Below are positions 1-6,878 of a stretch of DNA of 9,182 nucleotides, piece after piece. The notes under the pieces were generated by a model. The model was not told the DNA's origin and did no database searches. It was given only the letters and a program-made list of their open reading frames with translations. The stretch is from an uncultured bacterium (GTDB lineage: Bacteria > Pseudomonadota > Gammaproteobacteria > Burkholderiales > Burkholderiaceae_F), in NCBI GenBank assembly GCA_905215795.1, contig CAJMRV010000060.1:1-9182 (forward strand), given 5' to 3'. How positions within the stretch are numbered: the first letter of the stretch is position 1; each line of letters starts with the position of its first letter. The position numbers and the translations under genes are program-made.

Positions 1-1
1 C

Positions 2-1081
2 CGTGTCTCGAGCCGCCTCCTCAGGAGCCAGCCCAAGTACATCAACGTGCTCGCCCCGGTCGTCACCTTCGTCCTCACGTTGCTCTCGGGCACCGGCTAC
101 ACGGCCATGTCCGTCCTCAACGTGATCCAGGAAGTGGCCAAGCAGAACGGCATCCGTCCGTCCCAGCCGCTCACCGGCGCCGTGATCGCCTCGCAGGTCG
201 CCATCACCGCCTCCCCGATCTCCGCCGCCACGGCCGCCATGTGGGTCGTCGTCGAGACGATGGGCGTCTCCTTCGGCCAGGCCCTCTGCGTGCTGATCCC
301 CGCCGCCTTCTTCGCCTCCGCCATCGCCGCGCTCATCTCGAGCTTCCAGGGCGTCGAACTCGACAAGGACCCGATCTTCAAGGAACGCCTCGCCAAGGGC
401 CTCGTCTCCATGAGCTCCGCCAAGGACGCCGAGAAGGAACTCCCGAAGGGCGCCAAGGCCTCCGTCGTGATCTTCCTGCTCTCCGTCGTGTTCATCGTCT
501 GCATGCTCCTCTTCAAGAAGGTCATCGGCCACACGCTCGGCTCGCGCGACATCATCGTCATGACCATGCTCATGGCCGGCCTGATCATGGTCTGGGTCTG
601 CAAGGTCCCGCTCAACCAGATCAAGAAGGCCTCGCTCTTCTGCGGCGGCTATGAATCCCTGATCGTGATCCTGGGCATCGTCTGGCTCTCCTCGACGATC
701 ATCATGCCCTACATTCCCGAGATCAAGCTCCAGGCCACGGAACTGCTCACGCAGTACCCGTACCTCCTCGCCGGCGCCTTCTTCTGCGTGTCCGCGCTGC
801 TCTTCTCGCAGGGCTCCACCTCGGCGCTCCTCGTCCCGGTGGCCGCCAGCCTCGGCTGCGACGCCTCGACGATCCTCGCCTCCTTCGTGGCCTGCTCGGC
901 GCTCTACATCACCAACGTCTACCCGACCTCCGCGTTCGCCATCTCGACCGACGACACGGGCTCCTTCATGGGCAAGTGGTCCGGCAGCTGGGTGATCAAC
1001 CATCCGTTCTTCCTGCCGGGTCTGGTCGGCCTGATCGCCGCCGTCCCGTTCGGCTTCCTCATGGCCAAGCTCGTCATCTGA
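2..1081 (+). CDS. dcuA: Anaerobic C4-dicarboxylate transporter, DcuA type (5' end outside window)
   Basis: C-terminal 359 codons of a Dcu-family inner-membrane carrier, which exchanges or takes up fumarate, malate, succinate and aspartate, mainly in anaerobic growth. The frame is open from base 2, so the GTG at 47 is an internal Val and not a start. About 75 N-terminal residues are missing if the protein is near the 433 aa of E. coli DcuA. Family stretches seen include LLRSQPKYINVLAP, the strongly conserved QVAITASPISAA, LDKDPIFKERLAKGLV and a C-terminal VINHPFFLPGLVGL. These resemble DcuA more than DcuB as I remember the two sequences. Hydrophobic helices alternate with short loops throughout. 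The TGA stop is followed by tandem hairpins. Family assignment is firm; DcuA over DcuB is probable only. Confidence 0.93.
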   Translation, partial: RVSSRLLRSQPKYINVLAPVVTFVLTLLSGTGYTAMSVLNVIQEVAKQNGIRPSQPLTGAVIASQVAITASPISAATAAMWVVVETMGVSFGQALCVLIPAAFFASAIAALISSFQGVELDKDPIFKERLAKGLVSMSSAKDAEKELPKGAKASVVIFLLSVVFIVCMLLFKKVIGHTLGSRDIIVMTMLMAGLIMVWVCKVPLNQIKKASLFCGGYESLIVILGIVWLSSTIIMPYIPEIKLQATELLTQYPYLLAGAFFCVSALLFSQGSTSALLVPVAASLGCDASTILASFVACSALYITNVYPTSAFAISTDDTGSFMGKWSGSWVINHPFFLPGLVGLIAAVPFGFLMAKLVI

Positions 1082-1098
1082 CAAGCCTGAGCCACAGC

Positions 1099-1124
1099 GC
1101 GGGGGCGGCCGCAAACGCCCCCGC
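1099..1124 (+). repeat. GC-rich hairpin after dcuA
   Basis: A perfect 9-bp inverted repeat (GCGGGGGCG at 1099-1107, CGCCCCCGC at 1116-1124) with an 8-base loop, 18 bases after the dcuA stop. It lacks a T tract, so it is probably a 3'-end-stabilising or pause hairpin preceding the true terminator just downstream. Confidence 0.55.
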
Positions 1125-1148
1125 CGGGGATCCCCCCGGAACACAGAC

Positions 1149-1182
1149 AAGCCGCGGAGCCGCAAGGCCCGCGGCTTTCTTC
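1149..1182 (+). terminator. Intrinsic terminator of dcuA
   Basis: Perfect 9-bp stem, AAGCCGCGG (1149-1157) with CCGCGGCTT (1169-1177), an 11-base loop, then TCTTC. It lies between dcuA and the radical SAM gene on the same strand, so the two are probably separate transcription units. Confidence 0.75.
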
Positions 1183-1267
1183 ATGCCCGCGGGAAGCATT
1201 CAGGCGTTTCGGGTTACACTTGCCCGTACCCCTTCATGAAGGAAACAAGAAAAACGGAGATCCCACC

Positions 1268-2044
1268 ATGGCCCTTCTGCTCTTCAAGACGCCCGTGTTC
1301 GGACCGATCACGAGCCGCCGCCTCGGCGCCTCGCTCGGCGTGAACCTCCTGCCCACCGACGGGAAGCTCTGCAACTTCGACTGCCTGTACTGCGAGTGCG
1401 GCTTCAACGAGGACCACCGCCCCGCGGAGAAGATGCCCACGGCCCGCGTCGTCCTCGACGCGCTCGAGACGCGCCTCGAGGCCCTCGCACGCGACCGTCG
1501 CCGCGTCGACGCGATCACCTTCGCCGGCAACGGTGAGCCGACGATGCACCCGGAGTTCCCGGCCGTCGTCGAGGGCGTGGCCGCCCTGCGCGACCGCTTT
1601 CAGCCCGACGCGAAGATCGCTCTCCTGACCAACGCGGTGCGCCTCCTCGTTCCGGGCGTGCTCGAATCGATGCGCCTGATCGACCTCCCTATGCTCAAGC
1701 TCGACGCCGTCGACGACGAGTACGTGCGCTTCGTGGACCGTCCCCAGTGCCGCTACTCGGTCAAGGCCGTGCTCGAGGCGATGGGACGCCTTGAGACCTC
1801 CTTCTGGATCCAGACGATGTTCATGCGGGGCGAACACGAGGGACGCTCCGTGGACAACACCACGGAGGCCTTCGTCGCTCCCTGGCTCGAGGCGCTCCTC
1901 GCCCTGAAGCCCGCCGGCGTCTCGATCTACACGCTCGACCGCGACACCCCCATCGACACGCTCGTCAAGTGCGCACCCGCCGAACTCGACCGCATCGCCG
2001 AGCGCGTGCGCGCGGCGGGGCTCAACGTGCAGGTGAGCTACTGA
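1268..2044 (+). CDS. Radical SAM protein of the COG0731 (TYW1-like) type, function unknown
   Basis: Predicted 258-aa cytosolic iron-sulfur enzyme. The radical SAM cluster motif is C35-x3-C39-x2-C42 (CNFDCLYC), followed by a further Cys at 44. The glycine-rich SAM-binding stretch is FAGNGEPT at about 85-92, the counterpart of the GGE motif. The N-terminal FGPITSRRLGASLGVNLLP and the motif context match bacterial COG0731 proteins, which resemble archaeal TYW1 (wybutosine synthesis) in the core but have no assigned substrate. The start was set at ATG 1268 because GGAG lies 8 bases upstream (1256-1259). An in-frame GTG at 1220 would add 16 residues that look like untranslated leader. It stands alone between two terminators, so neighbours give no functional clue. 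Family is secure; the reaction is unknown. Confidence 0.88.
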   Translation: MALLLFKTPVFGPITSRRLGASLGVNLLPTDGKLCNFDCLYCECGFNEDHRPAEKMPTARVVLDALETRLEALARDRRRVDAITFAGNGEPTMHPEFPAVVEGVAALRDRFQPDAKIALLTNAVRLLVPGVLESMRLIDLPMLKLDAVDDEYVRFVDRPQCRYSVKAVLEAMGRLETSFWIQTMFMRGEHEGRSVDNTTEAFVAPWLEALLALKPAGVSIYTLDRDTPIDTLVKCAPAELDRIAERVRAAGLNVQVSY

Positions 2045-2078
2045 CCTGTCCGGCAGACACGGACGGAAACCATAGAAA

Positions 2079-2110
2079 AAGGGTCCGCGTTCCAGTGAAC
2101 GCGGACCCTT
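2079..2110. terminator. Bidirectional terminator between the radical SAM gene and htpX
   Basis: A perfect 12-bp stem (2081-2092 with 2097-2108), a CAGT loop and flanking A/T pairs, between two convergent genes. Read on the minus strand it is followed by TTTTT, so it is strongest as the htpX terminator. On the plus strand the T run is short (TT, then CGTCATT). Confidence 0.88.
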
Positions 2111-2133
2111 CGTCATTCAGACGTCCGGGAGGC

Positions 2134-3033
2134 TCAGGCCGTGTAGCGGTTCTGCTGCAGGGCGCTGATGCGGTCCTCGATCGACGGGTGGGTGGCGAGG
2201 AGCGAACCCATGCCGCCGGCGATGCCGAAGCCCTTCACGGAACCCGGGAGCTCCTCGGATTCGACGCCGCCCAGACGGCGCAGCGCGGCGATCATCGGGG
2301 CGGTCGAGCCCATGATCTTGGCGGAGCCGGCGTCGGCGTGGAATTCGCGCCAGCGCGAGAAGTAGCTCACGACGAAGGCGGCGAGGAAGCCGAAGGCGAT
2401 GTCGAGGACGAGGTAGGTGATGTAGTAGGCGGCGCCCGGGGCGTCGCTCTCGTTCTTCATGATGACGCGGTCGACGGCCCAGCCGATGATGCGCGAGAAG
2501 AACACGACGAACGTGTTGAGGACGCCCTGCAGGAGCGTCATCGTGACCATGTCGCCGTTCTTGACGTGGGAGATCTCATGGGCGATGACGGCCTCGACCT
2601 CCTCGCGGTTCATCAGGCTCAGAAGACCCGTGGAGACCGCGACGAGCGAGCTCGAGCGGGAGGCGCCCGTGGCGAACGCGTTGGGGTCGCCCTCGTAGAT
2701 GCCCACCTCGGGCATGGGGATGCCGGCCGTGGCGGCCTCGCGGCGCACGACGTCGTAGATGTACTGCTCGACGGCGTTGTCGGGGCGGTTCGGGTCGATC
2801 ATCTTGAGGCCCATCGTGTACTTCGCGATCGTCTTGCTCATCAGAAGCGAGATGAACGAACCCGTGAACCCGATCACCATGGAGAAGATGAAGAGCGCGG
2901 GCAGGTTGAGCTGCGTGCCCGTCATGGTGCCGAAGTTCACGCCCGTGAGCATCTGGATCACGGCGAGCACGATGCTCAGCATGATGAAGACGGCCAGGTT
3001 GGCGAGAATCAAAAGACCGAAGCGCTTGAACAT
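2134..3033 (-). CDS. htpX: Membrane zinc metalloprotease HtpX
   Basis: 299-aa M48-family integral-membrane protease, close to the 293 aa of E. coli HtpX. It degrades damaged or misassembled inner-membrane proteins, overlapping in role with FtsH. Hydrophobic segments lie at about 5-28 and 45-66, with two more at about 165-185 and 205-225 after the active site. The catalytic zinc motif HEISH is at 152-156, and the third zinc-ligand Glu is in SRWREFHADAGSA (E230). The C-terminal THPSIEDRISAL stretch is typical of the family. AAGGA lies about 11 bases upstream of the ATG. The gene is preceded by its own leader containing an inverted repeat and followed by a bidirectional terminator, so it is probably monocistronic. 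No clear heat-shock promoter could be read. Confidence 0.97.
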   Translation of the reverse strand: MFKRFGLLILANLAVFIMLSIVLAVIQMLTGVNFGTMTGTQLNLPALFIFSMVIGFTGSFISLLMSKTIAKYTMGLKMIDPNRPDNAVEQYIYDVVRREAATAGIPMPEVGIYEGDPNAFATGASRSSSLVAVSTGLLSLMNREEVEAVIAHEISHVKNGDMVTMTLLQGVLNTFVVFFSRIIGWAVDRVIMKNESDAPGAAYYITYLVLDIAFGFLAAFVVSYFSRWREFHADAGSAKIMGSTAPMIAALRRLGGVESEELPGSVKGFGIAGGMGSLLATHPSIEDRISALQQNRYTA

Positions 3034-3135
3034 AAGCTTGGTAATCCTTTTTGTGTGAAACAGTTCCGGGCGCCCTGGAAAAGAAGCCCGTCGAGGGGTC
3101 GGTGTAGGGCGCCGATTCCACCGGGGTGTCTATCA

Positions 3136-3141
3136 ATTGTA
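3136..3141 (-). promoter_or_regulatory. Possible -10 box for htpX
   Basis: TACAAT on the minus strand, 5/6 to the sigma-70 consensus, about 100 bases upstream of the htpX start in an AT-richer patch. No good -35 hexamer is seen at 16-18 bases, so this is a weak call. Confidence 0.3.
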
Positions 3142-3143
3142 TT

Positions 3144-3161
3144 GAAAAGCTCGCGCTTTTC
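3144..3161. repeat. Inverted repeat in the htpX upstream region
   Basis: Perfect 7-bp arms GAAAAGC (3144-3150) and GCTTTTC (3155-3161) around TCGC. On the minus strand it sits immediately upstream of the candidate -10 box, where a -35 or operator would be. It has no following T tract in either direction, which favours a protein-binding site over a terminator. The role is inferred. Confidence 0.4.
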
Positions 3162-3223
3162 TAGTCCCAGCACGGCTCGATTTGTAACAAAAGCGAATCC
3201 GCACGGTTTGAAGGGATGTGGAA

Positions 3224-3256
3224 ACGGCCTTCGGGGCGGTGTGCCCGGAAGGCCGT
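3224..3256 (-). terminator. Probable terminator of lapB
   Basis: Perfect 9-bp outer stem (ACGGCCTTC at 3224-3232 with GAAGGCCGT at 3248-3256), plus three inner G-C pairs after one mismatch. It starts 24 bases past the lapB stop. The minus-strand T tract is short (TTTCC), so termination may be partial. Confidence 0.65.
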
Positions 3257-3280
3257 CAAAGGCGGATCGATGGCGCCGGG

Positions 3281-4459
3281 TCAGTAGCCCGAACGCGCCT
3301 TGTTCTCGAGTTCGCGGTAGGCGGGGAAGCTGTCCCAGGCGCCGCACCCGAGGCAGTGCCAGGCGAACGAACTCGCCATGAAGCCGCACTGGGCGCACTG
3401 GTAGCGCGTGTGGGAGCGTGCGTAGCGCTCGAGGAGGCGTCCCAGGAGGACCGTCTCCTCGGAGGCGCCCTCCTCCTTGGCCTTGAGGCCCGTCAACACG
3501 GAGAACGCGAGGAGCGAGGGATGGGCCTTCAAGAGCGTCTTCGTGAACTCCACGGCCTTGTCCTGGCCGTGCCAGGCAACGAGGCGCTCGATCGCGGTGA
3601 TCAACACGTCCGGGCTCGCGTCCTTCTCGGAGGCCTCGCGCAGGAACGCGAGCGCCCCGTCCTCGTCGCCGGCGGCCTTCATCGCGTCGGCGATGCGGCC
3701 CACGACGAGCGGCGCGTACTCGGGATGCTCGTCGAGGACGCCGCGCCACTGGCGCAGGGCCTCCGCGACGTCGCCGCCCGATGCGGCGAGGGCCCCGAGG
3801 GCGATCCTCGCCCTGACGCTCTGCGGATTCTTGTCGAGGGCGCGGCCCAGGCAGTCCGCGGCGAAGGAGACGTCCTTGCGCTTGACGGCGATTTCAGCGA
3901 GCTCGCAGTAGAAGTGGGCGATCTCGACGGCGTGGTCTTCCCCTGCCTGCTTCTCGAGCTTCGTGGCCACGTCGACGGCCTGCGTCCAGTCGTGCTCGGT
4001 CACGTAGATGCCGAGGAGCGCCTTCAGGGCGCCCAGGTATTCGGTGGGGTCCTGGCTCAGTTCACGGTAGACGGACTCGGCGCGGCCGAAGAGGCCCGCC
4101 TGGAGGTAGTCCTCGGCGAGCGAGCGGAGCGCCAGGCGGTGCGTCGCCTCGTCCACGTCGGAGCGTTCCGCGAGGTGGCGGTGCAGGCGGATCGCCTTCT
4201 CGAACTCGCCGCGGCGGCGGAACATGAGGCCGAGGACCTGGTGGAGCTCCACCATGTCCGGGTCGTTCCTCGCCACGTCGACGAGGGCCTCGATGCCCCC
4301 TTCGGGGTCGGAGCCCATCAGGAGGGCGACCGCACGGGCGTACGCCTCGGGGACGGCCTCCTCGTTGTTCTTCTGGTCGCGCCGCTCGAGGCCGCGCGCC
4401 CACCAGCCCGCAGCGAAGAGCGCCGGGACCAGGATCAGGTACCAAAATTCAAATTCCAT
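3281..4459 (-). CDS. lapB: Lipopolysaccharide assembly protein LapB (YciM)
   Basis: 392-aa protein, against 389 aa in E. coli. LapB is an inner-membrane-anchored TPR protein facing the cytoplasm that works with FtsH to control LpxC turnover and so balances lipopolysaccharide synthesis with phospholipids. An N-terminal membrane anchor (WYLILVPALFAAGWWARG, about 6-23) is followed by TPR-like helical repeats over about 40-340. A C-terminal rubredoxin-like zinc ribbon has C355-x2-C358 and C369-x2-C372. The start was placed at ATG 4459 because the anchor begins right there. The frame stays open to 4678, but those 73 extra residues are Arg/Pro-rich, unlike the family, and overlap the ihfB terminator. 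The Shine-Dalgarno sequence is weak. LapA, its usual upstream partner, is not found before it. Confidence 0.95.
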   Translation of the reverse strand: MEFEFWYLILVPALFAAGWWARGLERRDQKNNEEAVPEAYARAVALLMGSDPEGGIEALVDVARNDPDMVELHQVLGLMFRRRGEFEKAIRLHRHLAERSDVDEATHRLALRSLAEDYLQAGLFGRAESVYRELSQDPTEYLGALKALLGIYVTEHDWTQAVDVATKLEKQAGEDHAVEIAHFYCELAEIAVKRKDVSFAADCLGRALDKNPQSVRARIALGALAASGGDVAEALRQWRGVLDEHPEYAPLVVGRIADAMKAAGDEDGALAFLREASEKDASPDVLITAIERLVAWHGQDKAVEFTKTLLKAHPSLLAFSVLTGLKAKEEGASEETVLLGRLLERYARSHTRYQCAQCGFMASSFAWHCLGCGAWDSFPAYRELENKARSGY

Positions 4460-4640
4460 CGTATCTGCTCGGATGTGTGTTCCAAAGGGACGGGGCCGGC
4501 CCGCATTCCAGCGGGGGCGCCGTCCGCGTGCGCCCGCTTCAGGGGCGTCGTCCAGGGGACGCGATTTTTCCGTATTGTCCCACGTTTGGGGCGATAGGGA
4601 AAGACGGACCCTCCCGGGGGCAGGTGCGCCCGGACAATGA

Positions 4641-4676
4641 GAAAAGGCTGCAGCGCGTAAACACTGCAGCCTTTTC
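4641..4676 (-). terminator. Intrinsic terminator after ihfB
   Basis: Perfect 13-bp stem, GAAAAGGCTGCAG (4641-4653) with CTGCAGCCTTTTC (4664-4676), and a 10-base loop. Reading in the ihfB direction, A-rich sequence precedes the stem and the 3' arm ends in TTTTC. It closes the rpsA-ihfB unit and implies that lapB has its own promoter, although I could not identify a convincing one in 4460-4640. Confidence 0.85.
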
Positions 4677-4746
4677 AAGTCAGCGCTCGAGGGGCTTTTT
4701 ATTCAACCCGCTCGCGGCGATCGGCCTTTCGGTGGTCGGCGTCGGG

Positions 4747-5049
4747 TCAGCGCTGGAGGCGATTGGCGTCGACTTCCTCGCGAAGGCGCTTGCCGGCCCT
4801 GAACAGGACCGTGTAGCGCTTCGGAATCAGAACCGTCGTTCCGCTCAATGGATTGCGGCCGATGCGTTCGGCACGCTCCTTCACGCAGAAGGCTCCAAAT
4901 CCGCGGAGTTCGATGCGACCCCCTTCGATGAGGGTGTCGGACATGAACCCGACGATGTTGTTGACGTAGTCAAGCGCCTCCTTTTCACGGAGACCCAGGC
5001 GCGAAGCCAACTCGGACACCAACTGAGAACGGATCATGGTTTTACCCAT
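4747..5049 (-). CDS. ihfB: Integration host factor beta subunit
   Basis: 100-aa member of the HU/IHF DNA-bending family. With IhfA it forms the heterodimer that bends DNA sharply at specific sites in transcription, recombination and replication. The fold is visible as N-terminal dimerisation helices (about 6-40), the conserved RIELRGFGAF turn (45-54), and the intercalating arm with GRNPLSG, R65-N66-P67 being the arm tip. IHF-beta over HU is supported by the GRIELRGFG wording and by the position directly after rpsA, as in most proteobacteria. The start ATG has AGGAG about 6 bases upstream, which favours this Met over the one four codons later. The gap to rpsA is 21 bases, so they are almost certainly cotranscribed. 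Confidence 0.94.
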   Translation of the reverse strand: MGKTMIRSQLVSELASRLGLREKEALDYVNNIVGFMSDTLIEGGRIELRGFGAFCVKERAERIGRNPLSGTTVLIPKRYTVLFRAGKRLREEVDANRLQR

Positions 5050-5070
5050 GTTTTTCTCCTGTTGGTTGGA

Positions 5071-6762
5071 TTACTTCTCTTCGAGCTTGGCCTTCAACAA
5101 AGCACCGAGGTTCGTCGTGCCGGACTGAGCCGCTTCAGCGTTCACCGTTTCAAGGGCGTTCTGCGTTTCGACAGCGTCCTTGGCGCGGATGGAGAGCTGG
5201 ATGTTGCGGTTCTTGCGGTCGATGTTCGTGATGACGGTTTCGACTTCGTCGCCTTCGTGGAGACGGGTCGTGGCGTCGTCGACGCGTTCGGCGGCGATTT
5301 CGCTGGCGCGGAGGTAGCCTTCGACATCGTCCGTGAGGGCGATGACGGCACCCTTGGCATCAACGGACTTCACCGTGCCCTTGACGAGCGAGTTGCGGTC
5401 GTTGGCGCTGATGAAGTTGTTGAACGGGTCGCCGGAGAGCTGCTTGATGCCGAGCGAGATGCGTTCGCGTTCGGTGTCGATGGCGATCACAACGGCTTCG
5501 ACTTCGTCGCCCTTCTTGTACTTGCGGACGGCTTCTTCGCCCGGTTCGTTCCAGGAGAGGTCGGAGAGGTGGACAAGACCGTCGATACCGCCGACGAGGC
5601 CGATGAACACGCCGAAGTCGGTGATGGACTTGATCTGACCGGTGACCTTGTCGCCCTTGTTGTGGGTCTGAGCGAACTCTTCCCACGGGTTCGGACGGCA
5701 CTGCTTCATGCCGAGCGAGATGCGGCGGCGGTTCTCGTCGATGTCGAGGACCATGACTTCGACTTCTTCGCCGAGCGTCACGAGCTTGCGCGGATCGACG
5801 TTCTTGTTCGTCCAGTCCATTTCGGAAACGTGGACGAGGCCTTCGATGCCGTCTTCGACTTCAACGAAAGCACCGTAGTCGGTGATGTTCGTGACCTTGC
5901 CGAAGATGCGGGTGCCCTGCGGGTAGCGGCGGGAGATGCCGACCCAGGGGTCTTCGCCGAGCTGCTTGAGGCCGAGGCTGACGCGCATCTTTTCCTTGTC
6001 GAACTTGAGGACCTTGGCCTCGAGTTCCTGGCCGACCTGGACCACTTCGCTCGGGTGGCGGACGCGGCGCCAGGCGAGGTCGGTGATGTGGAGGAGGCCG
6101 TCGATGCCGCCGAGGTCAACGAACGCACCGTAGTCGGTGATGTTCTTGACGATGCCCTTGAGGACGGCACCTTCGGTGAGCGTCTCGAGGAGCTTGGCGC
6201 GTTCTTCGCCCATGTTGGCTTCGACGACGGCGCGGCGGGACACCACGACGTTGTTGCGCTTGCGGTCGAGCTTGATAACCTTGAATTCGAAGGTCTTGCC
6301 TTCGTACGGCGTCGTGTCCTTGACCGGACGGGTGTCGACGAGCGAGCCCGGGAGGAAGGCGCGGATGCCGTTGGTCATGACGGTGAGACCGCCCTTGACC
6401 TTGCCCGTCACCGTACCGGAAACGAGTTCGCCGGATTCGAGAGCCTGTTCGAGGTTCATCCAAGCGGCGAGGCGCTTGGCCTTGTCGCGGGAGAGGAGCG
6501 TTTCACCGAAGCCGTTCTCGACGGATTCGATGGCCACGGAGACGAAGTCGCCGGGCTGAACTTCGATTTCGCCACGGTCGTTCTTGAATTCATCCACGGG
6601 CACGTAGGCTTCGCACTTGAGGCCGGCGTTGACGACGACGAACGTGCGGTCAACCTTGACGACTTCGGCGGAGATGACTTCACCTTGACGCATCTGCTGA
6701 TTCTTGAGGCTTTCAGCAAAGAGTTCTGCGAAGGATTCGGGCTTGTTGATTTCGTTGGTCAT
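5071..6762 (-). CDS. rpsA: 30S ribosomal protein S1
   Basis: 563 aa, against 557 in E. coli, with six S1 RNA-binding domains at roughly 26-91, 110-175, 195-263, 280-350, 367-437 and 454-524. The central repeats carry the typical NITDYGAFV ... GIDGLLH / GIEGLVH pattern. S1 sits on the 30S subunit and unfolds mRNA leaders so that weak or structured initiation sites can be used. The ATG at 6762 is preceded by TTTTCTTTCATTAA and has no Shine-Dalgarno sequence. This recalls enterobacterial rpsA, whose SD-poor leader is under S1 autogenous control, so similar control here is a reasonable inference. Codon use is plainer than in the neighbours, as expected of a highly expressed gene. ihfB follows after 21 bases. 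Confidence 0.98.
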   Translation of the reverse strand: MTNEINKPESFAELFAESLKNQQMRQGEVISAEVVKVDRTFVVVNAGLKCEAYVPVDEFKNDRGEIEVQPGDFVSVAIESVENGFGETLLSRDKAKRLAAWMNLEQALESGELVSGTVTGKVKGGLTVMTNGIRAFLPGSLVDTRPVKDTTPYEGKTFEFKVIKLDRKRNNVVVSRRAVVEANMGEERAKLLETLTEGAVLKGIVKNITDYGAFVDLGGIDGLLHITDLAWRRVRHPSEVVQVGQELEAKVLKFDKEKMRVSLGLKQLGEDPWVGISRRYPQGTRIFGKVTNITDYGAFVEVEDGIEGLVHVSEMDWTNKNVDPRKLVTLGEEVEVMVLDIDENRRRISLGMKQCRPNPWEEFAQTHNKGDKVTGQIKSITDFGVFIGLVGGIDGLVHLSDLSWNEPGEEAVRKYKKGDEVEAVVIAIDTERERISLGIKQLSGDPFNNFISANDRNSLVKGTVKSVDAKGAVIALTDDVEGYLRASEIAAERVDDATTRLHEGDEVETVITNIDRKNRNIQLSIRAKDAVETQNALETVNAEAAQSGTTNLGALLKAKLEEK

Positions 6763-6810
6763 TTAATGAAAGAAAATACACACCCGCGGGAGACCCCTTG
6801 GGTGGAGTTG
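6763..6810 (-). promoter_or_regulatory. rpsA: rpsA leader: AU-rich, no Shine-Dalgarno, with hairpin
   Basis: The 18 bases before the ATG are U/A-rich and contain no GGAG-like element. Immediately upstream a hairpin can form from CACCC and GGGTG arms (plus-strand 6781-6785 and 6800-6804) with an inner GGG/CCC stem. This is a plausible target for S1 autoregulation by analogy with E. coli. Confidence 0.45.
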
Positions 6811-6851
6811 AAAAAATGCCGCCCGGCCCCCGGTCCGGAGGAACGGTCGGC
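6811..6851 (-). terminator. Possible attenuator between cmk and rpsA
   Basis: On the minus strand GCCGACC (6851-6845) can pair with GGGCGGC (6824-6818) with one A-G mismatch. An A and six Ts follow (6817-6811). The 20-base loop is itself GC-rich. This could be a partial terminator for cmk or an attenuator in the rpsA leader. The stem is imperfect, so confidence is low. Confidence 0.35.
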
Positions 6852-6878
6852 GCGGAAAAAACAGGCGTTTAGTTTACT

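Noticed and set aside
1231..1242. Palindrome CCTTCATGAAGG upstream of the radical SAM gene
   Set aside because: A perfect 12-base palindrome, but single, short, and without a recognisable promoter around it; it could easily be chance.
3057..3220. Sigma-32 heat-shock promoter for htpX
   Set aside because: I looked for CTTGAA with a CCCCAT-type -10 on the minus strand. Only poor partial matches (CTTTTCAA, CCCCGG) are present, too weak to report.
1969..3381. 470-codon plus-strand open frame antisense to htpX
   Set aside because: It runs through the radical SAM 3' end, the bidirectional terminator and all of htpX. Its composition is Arg/His/Asp-rich without recognisable domains.
3218..4597. 459-codon plus-strand open frame antisense to lapB
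   Set aside because: Shadow of the GC-rich lapB gene. lapB has a full family architecture (anchor, TPR, zinc ribbon), and the antisense frame has none.
4460..4678. 73-residue N-terminal extension of lapB
   Set aside because: Arg/Pro-rich, lies before the membrane anchor where LapB proteins begin, and overlaps the ihfB terminator hairpin.
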